Shown piece by piece: positions 27,061 to 36,864 of a stretch of DNA of 64,000 bases. The notes under the pieces were generated by a model. It saw only the letters and a list, made by a program, of their open reading frames with translations. It was not told the DNA's origin and searched no databases. A program made the position numbers and the translations under genes. The DNA is from CAYJLF01 sp964371055 (GTDB lineage: Bacteria; Eisenbacteria; RBG-16-71-46; CAIMUX01). The stretch lies in assembly GCA_964371055.1 (NCBI GenBank), contig CAYJLF010000002.1:124001-188000 (forward strand), given 5' to 3'. Every line of letters starts with the position of its first letter. Within the stretch, counting starts at the first letter, position 1.

Positions 27061-27753
27061 GTGAAGAGCAACGGACGTCGTCGGATGCTCCAGGTGGCAG
27101 TCGTCTGGACCGCGGCCGTGGCCGTCTTGGTCGTGGCGTCCGGGTCGTCGCGCGCCCAGTCCGCTGCGACGCTTCCGCCGGGCACCGCGGGTCTCGAACC
27201 GGCACCGCTCCCCACGCTGGAATCGAGGATCCTCGAAGCGGCGCGCCGCCAGATCGGCGTCACGATCATCTACGATGGGTCCTACGCCGTACTCCCCTAT
27301 CCCGGCGGCGACCTGCCGATGGAACGCGGGGTCTGTACCGATGTGATCGTCCGCGCCTTGCGTGACGCCCTGGGGATCGACTTGCAGCGCCTGGTCCACG
27401 AAGACATGCGGGCCGCGTTCGATGCCTATCCCAAGCTGTGGGGCCTGACCCGCGCCGATCGGAACATCGACCACCGCCGGGTCCCCAATCTCCAGACCTG
27501 GCTCGTCCGGCATGCTCAAGCGCTCGTTGTGACCCAGAAGCCCGAGGAGTATCGGCCGGCGGACCTGGTCACTTCGATGCTGCCCGGCAACCTGCCCCAT
27601 ATCATGATCGTCAGCGACCGGAAGACCGGCACCGGAGTCCCGCTCGTGATCCACAACATCGGGGCCGGGACTCGCGAGGAGGACTCCCTCTTCCGCTATC
27701 CCCTCACGGGACACTACCGGCTGCGCGACCCGGCTCCCGGCGATCGACGGTGA
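27061..27753 (+). CDS. DUF1287 family exported protein (YijF-like)
   Basis: 230 aa from GTG 27061. N-terminal hydrophobic segment (MLQVAVVWTAAVAVLVVASG) then a cleavable-looking A-Q-S. The DUF1287 signature is clear: IGVTIIYDGSYAVLPYPGGD, GVCTDVIVRALRDALGIDLQ, HEDMRAAFDAYPKLWG, LPHIMIVSDRK and VIHNIGAGTREEDSLF. The invariant Cys in GVCTD and His in LPHI would suit an NlpC/P60-like cysteine fold, but no activity is established that I know of. Its 3' end overlaps the convergent methyltransferase gene by 40 bp. Confidence 0.88.
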   Translation: MKSNGRRRMLQVAVVWTAAVAVLVVASGSSRAQSAATLPPGTAGLEPAPLPTLESRILEAARRQIGVTIIYDGSYAVLPYPGGDLPMERGVCTDVIVRALRDALGIDLQRLVHEDMRAAFDAYPKLWGLTRADRNIDHRRVPNLQTWLVRHAQALVVTQKPEEYRPADLVTSMLPGNLPHIMIVSDRKTGTGVPLVIHNIGAGTREEDSLFRYPLTGHYRLRDPAPGDRR

Positions 27754-29033
27754 GGGGGCCGAGAGATCCCGGCATGGTCTGCGCGCGCGGCGGCCGCTGA
27801 TCCAACCGAGGTCGGCGCCAGCACCAGCATGGTCTCCAGGCTCTCGGTACCGGCGAACAGGTCCAACGGAACGACCCTCTGCACGTGGTAGCCGGCCTGC
27901 GACCAGCCGGCGATCTCGCGTGGAATCTCGTCCGTGCCGCAGCAGAGGTGGAGCACGCGTGCCGGGCTGCGGGCGGCGAGCGCTCGCGTCACTCCCGGCG
28001 CGGTTCCCTGCCGGGGAGGATCGAGCAGGATGATCTCGGGCTCGCGGGCCTCGCGTTCGGCCTCACGCCCGAGACGGATCAGCGACGCTTCGTCGATGCG
28101 ACGCGTGAGGAATCGGGTCCGATCGCCGTCGCCGAGGTTCGCGGCATTGGTTCGGGCTGCCATGATGGCGGGGCCGTCGGAGTCGAGGCCGGTCACGTGA
28201 GTGGCCGCGCGGCCGACCGTAAGGGAGAAGAGCCCGTAGCCGCAGTAGAGATCGAGCAGCCGGCGTCCTTCGAGCGGCTCGAGCAACGCGCGCGCCGTCC
28301 CGATCATGTCGTCGAGCATCGCGGCGTTGACTTGTGAGAAGACGGTGGGCGGATAGCGGAGGCGCGCGGGGCCGACCTCGACCTGGAGCTGCGTCGGGCC
28401 GAAGAGCCGCTTGAACGACACGCCCCCTTCCGGCCGGCGTGCTTCGAGGTAGTACTCCGATTGCGTCGGGTCCAGGTAGAGGAATCCCGCCCGGACACCG
28501 AGCGGGGCTTGCTGCAGCGCCTCGCCGATCTGCTTCGCCGTGCGCACCACGCGGGCGTCGAAGCGATTCAGGTTGAAGATGACCGCGAGCCCGCCGGCGG
28601 AACCGCGGATCACGACCCAGTTGAGCACCGCGGCCAGGTACCGTGCCGTTGGGCGCGCCAGTCGCTCCAGCAGAAAGGCGTAGACCGCTTCGTGTTCGGG
28701 CAGGTCGAGCGCGGAAGTCGCCAGGAACGGTCCCGGTGATCCCCGCCGCGATCGGGACGACCCGGCCCCGGGGAAAGTGAGGATGGGGTTTCCGCCCCGG
28801 TAGGCCGCCCGCCGCTTCGTCGTCGTGCGATATCCCCTCGGGCTCGGCGCGGCCAGGATCCGCTCGAGCCGGCCGGGCAGCCGCTCGGTGCGCCAGAGCG
28901 CGGCCAGGGCATCCTGCTTGAGAGAGAGTTCCTCGGTATAGCGGAGTGCGGCCAGCGGCTCAGGATGTCGGCCTGGGGGAAGCGGGATGCGCCGTCGCCC
29001 GGCCTCTTCACGAAGCAGCAGGGTGAAACTCAT
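27714..29033 (-). CDS. TrmA/RumA-type class I SAM-dependent RNA uracil methyltransferase
   Basis: 439 aa from ATG 29033; a TTG at 29066 would add 11 residues but has no better ribosome site. The N-terminal half is the RNA-recognition part (YTEELSLKQDALAALWR; LPEHEAVYAFLLERLA). The SAM site is LLDLYCGYGLFSLTVG with GLDSDGPAI; the catalytic region is LLDPPRQGTAPGV and VLHLCCGTDEIPRE, in which one Cys corresponds to the YxSCNP nucleophile of m5U methyltransferases. Unlike most RumA proteins there is no N-terminal TRAM domain or Fe-S cysteine cluster. Target (tRNA U54 or 23S rRNA uridine) cannot be assigned. Confidence 0.85.
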   Translation of the reverse strand: MSFTLLLREEAGRRRIPLPPGRHPEPLAALRYTEELSLKQDALAALWRTERLPGRLERILAAPSPRGYRTTTKRRAAYRGGNPILTFPGAGSSRSRRGSPGPFLATSALDLPEHEAVYAFLLERLARPTARYLAAVLNWVVIRGSAGGLAVIFNLNRFDARVVRTAKQIGEALQQAPLGVRAGFLYLDPTQSEYYLEARRPEGGVSFKRLFGPTQLQVEVGPARLRYPPTVFSQVNAAMLDDMIGTARALLEPLEGRRLLDLYCGYGLFSLTVGRAATHVTGLDSDGPAIMAARTNAANLGDGDRTRFLTRRIDEASLIRLGREAEREAREPEIILLDPPRQGTAPGVTRALAARSPARVLHLCCGTDEIPREIAGWSQAGYHVQRVVPLDLFAGTESLETMLVLAPTSVGSAAAARADHAGISRPPHRRSPGAGSRSR

Positions 29034-29622
29034 GGCCGGAGGATACACCAGAAGGGAGATGAACAAGGCAGTCGACCGCGCTGGCCAGTCCGCGCGCGTC
29101 GTCCGGGGCTGACTTGGGGGGGGCTCGCGACGGAGGGCTCACGAGCGAGAAGGGGCGCGCGCCGCAACGCATTGTGTATGATAGTGATACGAAGGCATGA
29201 TCGATCACGCGACGGCGCGGGTCCCGCGCGGTGTGGCGATCGCCTGAGGCCGAAAGCGTACGCCGCCATCCCTTTTTGCGCGGCGGGTGTTCCGTTGCGC
29301 CGGAGGTTTCCGGCCTGCCCGCAGAGCGGACAGCAGCCGGGGATGTTGACGTTACGGGCCGGCTGTGGTTCAATGCGCGGGAACAGGGATTGTCGCCCAC
29401 GCGATTCGATCGCGTTCTTCCCGCAGGCGATCAGCGAACCCTCGATCACGGTGCCGGGAGCGACCGGTGAGAGCGCGCTGTGGGCCGGTCCGACTCTCCG
29501 TGGAAACGGACCGGGTGGCGAATGGGCCGCGATGACCCGGGTAAAGATGGCGAGGCGCGCGGAATCCGGATCCGGGAACCGCCGCCGGAAAGTAGCTCTC
29601 AACCAACAGAGCCGATCACGTA
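29034..29622. other. 589-bp region without a supported gene
   Basis: It separates the methyltransferase (minus strand) from the GH57 block (plus strand). A less GC-rich patch at about 29168-29200 includes TATGAT (29177-29182) but no matching -35 box. Reading frames through it are GC-driven and show no family I recognise. Confidence 0.6.
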
Positions 29623-32061
29623 ATGCACTGCACGATTCATGGTCACTTCTACCAACCGCCGCGTGAGAACCCCTGGACGGGGGAGATCCAGCGGCAGGAA
29701 AGCGCAGCTCCCTTTCACGACTGGAATGAACGGATCACGGACGAGTGTTACGGCCCCAACGGGCGCAGCCGCGTGCTGGACCCCGAGGGCCGGATCACCG
29801 CGATCGTGAACAACTTCGCGCACCTGTCGTTCGATTTCGGGCCGACGCTGCTCTCGGACCTGGAGAAGCGCTTTCCCCAGGTCTACCGGCGCATCCTGGA
29901 AGCGGATCGCGACAGCGCGCCTCGGCACGGCGGTCATGGGGCGGCCTTCGCGCAGGCCTATAACCACATGATTCTCCCCCTCGCCACGCGCCGGGACAAA
30001 CAGACCCAGGTGCGCTGGGGGCTGCGCGACTTCGCCCACCGCTTCGGGCGGCCCAGTGAAGGGCTCTGGCTGCCGGAGACGGCACTCGATGCGGAGACCC
30101 TGCAGATTGTGGCCGAGGAAGGGGTACGGTTTCTGGTCCTGGCCCCGCACCAGGCTTTGCGCGTCCGGAAGCTCGGAGAGAAGCGGTGGAACGAGACGGG
30201 GGGTGGGATCGACACGTCGCGCGCCTACCGCTGTTTCACTGATGCGACCCGCCGGCACTGGATCGACTGCTTCTTCTACGATGGCGGGTTGTCGGTGGCT
30301 GTCAGCTTCGAGCATCTGCTGCGCGACGCGGCGGGGTTCGCAAGTCGACTGGAGGCTGCGGGCCGGGGACTGCGCCCCGGCGGGCTCGTCCATCTGGCGA
30401 CCGACGGCGAGGTCTACGGTCACCACGAACCGTTCGCCGACATGTGCCTTGCCTACCTCGCGACCGTCGAGGGGCCCCGGAGGGGTCTGAAGTTCGTCAA
30501 CTACCCCGAATTCCTCGATCTGAAACCGCCCGAACACGAGGTGTTCCTCAACTTCACCGACACGGGAGAGGGCACGGCCTGGTCGTGCGCACACGGTGTC
30601 GGGCGCTGGATCCGCGACTGCGGCTGCTCCAACGGCGGGGCCGAGGGATGGAACCAGCGCTGGCGCGCGCCGCTCCGGCGCGGCCTGGATGCCGTTCGGG
30701 ACCAGATCCAGGCGTCGTTCCTCCTGCTCTGCAGCCGGCACCTGACCGATCCGTGGGGCGCGCGGGACGACTACATCAACGTGCTTTTGGATCCATCCCC
30801 CGGGACGCGCGAGGCCTTCCTGCAGAAGCACGCCCGTGGCGCGATCGACGAGGACGCGCGCCAGATGATCTGGTCCCTCCTCGAGGCGACGCACCAGGGG
30901 ATGCTGATGTACACGAGCTGCGCCTGGTTCTTCGCCGACATTTCCGGACTGGAGGTGCAGCAGAACCTGGGTTACGCCGCGCGCGCCTGCGAGCTGGCGC
31001 AGCCGTATTGCTCCGAGCCGCTGGAAAAGCTTCTCCTGACGCACCTCGAGCAGGCCAAGTCGAATCTGCCGGAGTGGAAGAACGGCGCCGTGGTCTACCG
31101 AAGGCTGATTCAGCCTCGCCGCGTCGGCCCGGAGCATGTCGCCGCCCAGGCCGCGCTCGAGGCGGCCACTCTCGACCGCCCGCTCGATCGGCGAGTCTAC
31201 GGATTCACCGTGTCCGGCCGGCTCGATCCGGGCTCGTGCCGGGATGAAGTGGAATGCAGCGGTCACCTTCGCGTGCGCGAAGATGCGCTCGAGCGAAGCT
31301 GGGCCTGGGACTTCCATGTCACCGACGGAGCTTTGCCGGGACGTTCCGTGCATCTGCGCCCGTCCGTCGATCGGGAAGCGAGCATGGGCCAGGTCGAGGG
31401 GACCTATCGCCTGCTCGATTTCCAGCGCGAGGTGCGCCACGAGATCGCGCAGGCGGCGTTGGGACAGTCGCTCGAGGATCAGGCGGGCCGACTGCAGGCG
31501 ATTTTCGAGGAGGCGCGCGCGCCGCTCGAAGTCCTGACCGACCTGAATCTTCCCCTGCCCGAGATCCACCGGCATCTGGCCTCACACGTTCTGGAGCGGG
31601 CCTGCCGGGACCTGGCCTCCCAGATCGATCCGCAGGGAGAATCGCTGCCGTACACCTGGTGGACGCGCCTGGAGGCGGTCGTCCTGGAGATGCAGCGGCT
31701 GCGGTTGCCGGTCGACGTCGGTCCCCTGACCGGCGCCCTGATCGAGAGAGTCCACGCGCGTCTGGACCGGGCCCTGAACGAAACGGAGGTCGGTCCGGCG
31801 CTGGCCGCGGTGCGGGCTGCCTACGGTACCCTCGCGGCGGCCGATCGGCTCGCTCTTCCCTTGCATCGTACCTGGCTGGAGCCGCGCGTCTACGAGTTGG
31901 TGCTGCGATTCCGGTCCGAGTTGAACCGCTGGCTCTCCCGTCCGCCCGAGGCCGAACCGCAGGAGTCGGACGAGGATTTGGCGGCACTCGAAGCACTGGC
32001 GGGGCACGCCAACCTGAAATTGGATTCGATTTTGCGGGACGCGGTCGCCGGTGAGCGGTGA
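29623..32061 (+). CDS. GH57 family glycoside hydrolase/glucanotransferase-like protein (DUF3536)
   Basis: 812 aa. Begins MHCTIHGHFYQPPRENPWTG, the GH57 start motif with HxH. The (beta/alpha)7 core holds the expected catalytic residues: nucleophile Glu152 in GLWLPETALD and acid/base Asp261 in HLATDGEVYGHHEPF. The region WxCxHGVGRWIRDCGCSNGG and the helical C-terminal 350 residues are characteristic of the DUF3536 subgroup. Family activities are alpha-amylase, amylopullulanase or 4-alpha-glucanotransferase. With a second GH57 protein and glycogen phosphorylase nearby it most likely acts on intracellular alpha-glucan. No signal peptide. Confidence 0.9.
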   Translation: MHCTIHGHFYQPPRENPWTGEIQRQESAAPFHDWNERITDECYGPNGRSRVLDPEGRITAIVNNFAHLSFDFGPTLLSDLEKRFPQVYRRILEADRDSAPRHGGHGAAFAQAYNHMILPLATRRDKQTQVRWGLRDFAHRFGRPSEGLWLPETALDAETLQIVAEEGVRFLVLAPHQALRVRKLGEKRWNETGGGIDTSRAYRCFTDATRRHWIDCFFYDGGLSVAVSFEHLLRDAAGFASRLEAAGRGLRPGGLVHLATDGEVYGHHEPFADMCLAYLATVEGPRRGLKFVNYPEFLDLKPPEHEVFLNFTDTGEGTAWSCAHGVGRWIRDCGCSNGGAEGWNQRWRAPLRRGLDAVRDQIQASFLLLCSRHLTDPWGARDDYINVLLDPSPGTREAFLQKHARGAIDEDARQMIWSLLEATHQGMLMYTSCAWFFADISGLEVQQNLGYAARACELAQPYCSEPLEKLLLTHLEQAKSNLPEWKNGAVVYRRLIQPRRVGPEHVAAQAALEAATLDRPLDRRVYGFTVSGRLDPGSCRDEVECSGHLRVREDALERSWAWDFHVTDGALPGRSVHLRPSVDREASMGQVEGTYRLLDFQREVRHEIAQAALGQSLEDQAGRLQAIFEEARAPLEVLTDLNLPLPEIHRHLASHVLERACRDLASQIDPQGESLPYTWWTRLEAVVLEMQRLRLPVDVGPLTGALIERVHARLDRALNETEVGPALAAVRAAYGTLAAADRLALPLHRTWLEPRVYELVLRFRSELNRWLSRPPEAEPQESDEDLAALEALAGHANLKLDSILRDAVAGER

Positions 32062-32098
32062 TCGCCCCGCCGGATGACCACGGAGGAACTGATCCGCC

Positions 32099-34249
32099 AT
32101 GCGGAAGAACGAACTACGAGAGATGACACGGCTGGAGCTGCTGGAGACGGCGCGCCGGCTGGAGATCAAGGGACGCAGCGGCATGAGCAAGGATGATCTC
32201 GTCGACGCGATCGCCGCTGCCGGTCGATCGAGTTCCCGGGCCGCTGAGAGGAAGTCGACGGAGCCGCCAGGCGCGGCGGTGTCAACGCCGGCGAGAGGCG
32301 AGGCGGCACCGGCCGCCCGCGCGGGGCGACGATCACGTTCTACGGAGACGTCCGCGGAGTCGGATCCGGACCGTGGTCCGCGCGATGCGTCCGCCTCTCA
32401 GCCGCCTCCGGCGCGCTCGGATGCGGAGGCGCCGGCGCGTCCAACGTCCCGACCGTCGCGGCCCGACCCCGCCGACGAAGAGGACGAGGACGGGCACAAC
32501 TGGAACTCAGTGGCGCTGGGGCGGGACCCGAACTACGGACGTTTCCTGTCGCCGGGGAGTATCCCGGCGCGTCCCGGAGCGCCGGGGCCACGCCGACCTG
32601 TACACGGCGCGGGAGCACCCCGTCCGCACGGCGAATCGCTGGCGGACCGGTCCGAGCTCGGCCGGATGCGGGCGGGCGAGCGTTCCTACGGGGCGCGCGA
32701 GGACTTGCGGCGGAGCGGGGACGCGCGGCGACAGAGCGGCTATACCCCCCAGTACTCGCGTCCCGGGGGGCGTGACGACCGGGAGGGATCACGCCGCGGG
32801 CTCCCTCCGCGCGATGTGCGGGGTTCGCGTCCGGCAGACGGACGGGGCCCGAGTCCGGGCGGGGAGCGGGAGTGGAGGCGACCGGACGATCGTGGCGGCC
32901 GCGATCGTGATCGGAACGACCGCAACCGCGGTGACCGGGACCGCAATGATCGCAACCGGACGGATCGCCCCCGGGGGGAACGGGACCGCGACCGCGGGCG
33001 GGGCGAGGAGCGTTCCCCTCATCCGGCCACACGCGAAGGGGATGCGCATCGTCAGGCGCGAGGCGCGAGCCGCCGGCCGGAGGCGATCGACGAGCAGGCC
33101 GCCCTGGCAGGTGCCATCGAGGGTGACGTGGGTGCGCCGGTGAACGGCGCGCCGGTGAACGGTGCGCCGATGGCCGTCCCCTCCGCCGGCGGCGAGACGG
33201 CCCGGAGCGGCGCCGCCGCGCGCGGTGCGTCCGGACTGCCGCGGCACTACGGTATCGACCGGTGCCGGCTGATGGTGCGCGATCCGTATTGCATCCATGC
33301 GTACTGGGAGGTCAACGCCGGGACGGTCGAGCGCGCGAGGGAGGACCTGGGTGCGGAGTGGGAGGGACACAAACGCATTCTGAGGGTGCACGGCATCCCG
33401 GTCTCCGGTGATCCGGAAGAGCCGCCGGCCGACTTCTTCGATGTCGGTCTGAACGAGGAAGCCGACAACTGGTACATCGACGTCCCGCGCGCGAACCGAG
33501 GGTATCGGGTCGATATCGGCGTCCTGACGGCCGCCGGGCTCTTCTATCCTCTGGCCTCCAGCAACACGGCGATCACGCCGCGAGATACCGCGAGTCGTGC
33601 CGGCCAAGAGACATGGGCCGCACCGCCGGCCGCGCCTGAGACGTCGCCGGCGAGTGGAGAGGCGGCGTCTTCTGACGAGCGAGCGGGGAGCGATCGTGTC
33701 GCGATGCCTTCGTCGCCAGCCCCTCCCGTCGAGGCTTCGGGAGTTGACGTGGCGCCTGACCCGGGCGACTCGCCGGAGTCGGCGCCGCCCCGCGGGCGTC
33801 GTCGGAAGGGATCGCCATCCAGCCCCGCGGCGCCCTTCGGTGACAGCGGCCGGGGCCTTCTGCCGCCCGGCCCGGGAATTCCCCCGGGCGCGGTCCCCGA
33901 GACGACTCTCATGGGACCAACCTCGCCGGGCGCCATGCCGGGGGAGATCGGCGTTCCGGCGGCGGGGATGCCGGCTGCGCCTCTGTCTGCGGATGAGGCC
34001 GGCTTCTGGTTCGTCCTGAGCACCGAGCTCGTCGTCTACGGGGCGACCGATCCATCCGCGCAGGTCACACTGCAGGGACAGCCAGTACGCCTGCGTCCGG
34101 ACGGGACGTTCAGCCTGCGGTTCCAGCTTCCGGATGGCACGCAGGTGCTGGAGGCTCGCGCGGTTTCGGCCGACGGGCGCACGACGCGCGTCATCACGCC
34201 GACCGTCACGCGGCAGACGACCTCGTCTGACGGCGAGAGCGCCGGCTAG
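32099..34249 (+). CDS. Rho_N/SAP-like plus DUF4912 protein with long disordered middle
   Basis: 716 aa. Residues 1-42 (LREMTRLELLETARRLEIKG ... MSKDDLVDAIAAA) match the Rho N-terminal/SAP-like helix-extended-loop-helix. Residues about 43-380 are low complexity, with an Arg/Asp/Asn-rich stretch around residues 255-310. DUF4912 follows at about 385-500 (RCRLMVRDPYCIHAYWEV, FDVGLNEEADNWYIDVPRAN, YRVDIGVLTAAGLFYPLASS). A Pro/Ala-rich linker leads to a last beta domain (FWFVLSTELVVYGATDPSAQ; PVRLRPDGTFSLRFQLPDGT). DUF4912 genes often sit beside GH57 branching enzymes, as here; a glucan- or nucleic acid-associated scaffold is plausible, but the function is not known. The cluster spacing is 25-37 bp. 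Confidence 0.85.
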   Translation: MRKNELREMTRLELLETARRLEIKGRSGMSKDDLVDAIAAAGRSSSRAAERKSTEPPGAAVSTPARGEAAPAARAGRRSRSTETSAESDPDRGPRDASASQPPPARSDAEAPARPTSRPSRPDPADEEDEDGHNWNSVALGRDPNYGRFLSPGSIPARPGAPGPRRPVHGAGAPRPHGESLADRSELGRMRAGERSYGAREDLRRSGDARRQSGYTPQYSRPGGRDDREGSRRGLPPRDVRGSRPADGRGPSPGGEREWRRPDDRGGRDRDRNDRNRGDRDRNDRNRTDRPRGERDRDRGRGEERSPHPATREGDAHRQARGASRRPEAIDEQAALAGAIEGDVGAPVNGAPVNGAPMAVPSAGGETARSGAAARGASGLPRHYGIDRCRLMVRDPYCIHAYWEVNAGTVERAREDLGAEWEGHKRILRVHGIPVSGDPEEPPADFFDVGLNEEADNWYIDVPRANRGYRVDIGVLTAAGLFYPLASSNTAITPRDTASRAGQETWAAPPAAPETSPASGEAASSDERAGSDRVAMPSSPAPPVEASGVDVAPDPGDSPESAPPRGRRRKGSPSSPAAPFGDSGRGLLPPGPGIPPGAVPETTLMGPTSPGAMPGEIGVPAAGMPAAPLSADEAGFWFVLSTELVVYGATDPSAQVTLQGQPVRLRPDGTFSLRFQLPDGTQVLEARAVSADGRTTRVITPTVTRQTTSSDGESAG

Positions 34250-34274
34250 GGGAGCGCGCCGGGCCGCGGCGGAG

Positions 34275-35879
<1,605 letters not shown>

Positions 35880-35890
35880 CCGCGCGACGC

Positions 35891-36652
35891 TCAGCCCTTT
35901 CGTCGGGCCACCAGCGACGCCAGGTGATCGCCGCGGGCGTTCGGTCCCTCCGCGTAGTGGACGATCTCGAACCGGTCGGACCCGGCAAACGCGCTCCGCA
36001 GCTCTCCCGGTTGCAGCAGGAAGCTTGCGCGCGCGGGGCGACGCCCGGCCCGCGCCTGTGCCTCGAGAAAGGTCTCGTAGAGCAGCCAGCCTCCCGGCGC
36101 GAGAGCGTCCGCGATCATCGGGAAGAGCGGACGCCAGAGGAAACGGAAGCAGAGGATCACCCTCCGGCTCTGGGGGGCGAGGAGCCGGGCCGCCTCCTGC
36201 GGGTCGGTGAGGTCCGCGCGTCGCAGGTGGATCCGCCCGGGCGGCGCGGCCGCGGCGTGCGCGAGTCGTCGCGCCTGGCGAAGAGCGTCCGGCAGGATGT
36301 CGACTCCCACCACGCTCGGCCGGCGGAGAGCGAGCGCCACCACCTCGCGCCCGGAGCCGCACGCCAGATCGATCGCCGAGCCGTGGCGGGGGAGACGTGC
36401 GGCGAATGCGCACAGGAGAGGCGCCGCCTCCCAGGAGCGGTTCGGTTCACGGCCCGTGCGCACCAGAGGCGAACCATGCGGGCGCAGGTCCGGCGTCCAC
36501 GACAGCGAGGCCAGCGGCGCGGCCAGCCACGCGACACGGGGCCGACCGCGGTCGGACAGTCGGCGGGCGGTCCTTTCGGCGGTGGCCGGCTCATGCGCGA
36601 CTAAAAGGATCGGTCGTTCCGGCGGCGGCAGCATGAACATCGAGTCGGCCAC
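35891..36652 (-). CDS. Rhodanese-like/SAM methyltransferase fusion, start uncertain
   Basis: At least 253 aa from GTG 36652. Residues about 75-253 are a class I methyltransferase: IDLACGSGREVVALAL (SAM loop), VVGVDILPDALRQA, IHLRRADLTDP, then LAPGGWLLYETF. Residues 1-60 are the second half of a rhodanese-like domain (PERPILLVAHEPATAERTAR). The first half, FVVVDLRSRQTYLRRHLRGA and ISLPASR, is encoded in the same open frame directly upstream (to about 36736), but no ATG, GTG or TTG precedes it there; a CTG at 36757 or a frameshift linking to GTG 36800 would be needed. Small-molecule (thiopurine/tellurite-type) methylation is possible. It converges on the branching enzyme gene with 11 bp between them. 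Confidence 0.7.
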   Translation of the reverse strand: MADSMFMLPPPERPILLVAHEPATAERTARRLSDRGRPRVAWLAAPLASLSWTPDLRPHGSPLVRTGREPNRSWEAAPLLCAFAARLPRHGSAIDLACGSGREVVALALRRPSVVGVDILPDALRQARRLAHAAAAPPGRIHLRRADLTDPQEAARLLAPQSRRVILCFRFLWRPLFPMIADALAPGGWLLYETFLEAQARAGRRPARASFLLQPGELRSAFAGSDRFEIVHYAEGPNARGDHLASLVARRKG

Positions 36653-36864
36653 CCGCGAGGCGGGAAGGGAGATCGCGCCGCGAAGGTGCCGTCGAAGGTA
36701 GGTCTGGCGGCTCCGAAGATCGACGACAACGAACGTGTCGCGCGCGGACGATCGCAGGAGCGCGCCGCAGGCCGCGGGATCGACCGGGCCGTCCCGCCAC
36801 GACGGTGGCGGGGTCGCGGCGCCCCGAGCGTGCCCCGGCCGTTCCGGCGCGCGGCCCGCTCCGC

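Noticed and set aside
29270..29335. Minus-strand frame with CPLCGQAGNLRRNGT, like the zinc ribbon of IS1-type InsA transposases
   Set aside because: The second Cys pair and the helix-turn-helix are missing, no terminal inverted repeats are seen, and the frame has no further similarity; probably chance.
32790..33050. Possible CRISPR-like short repeats
   Set aside because: The repetition is codon-level (Arg/Asp/Asn codons) inside an open reading frame, with no constant spacer or repeat length.
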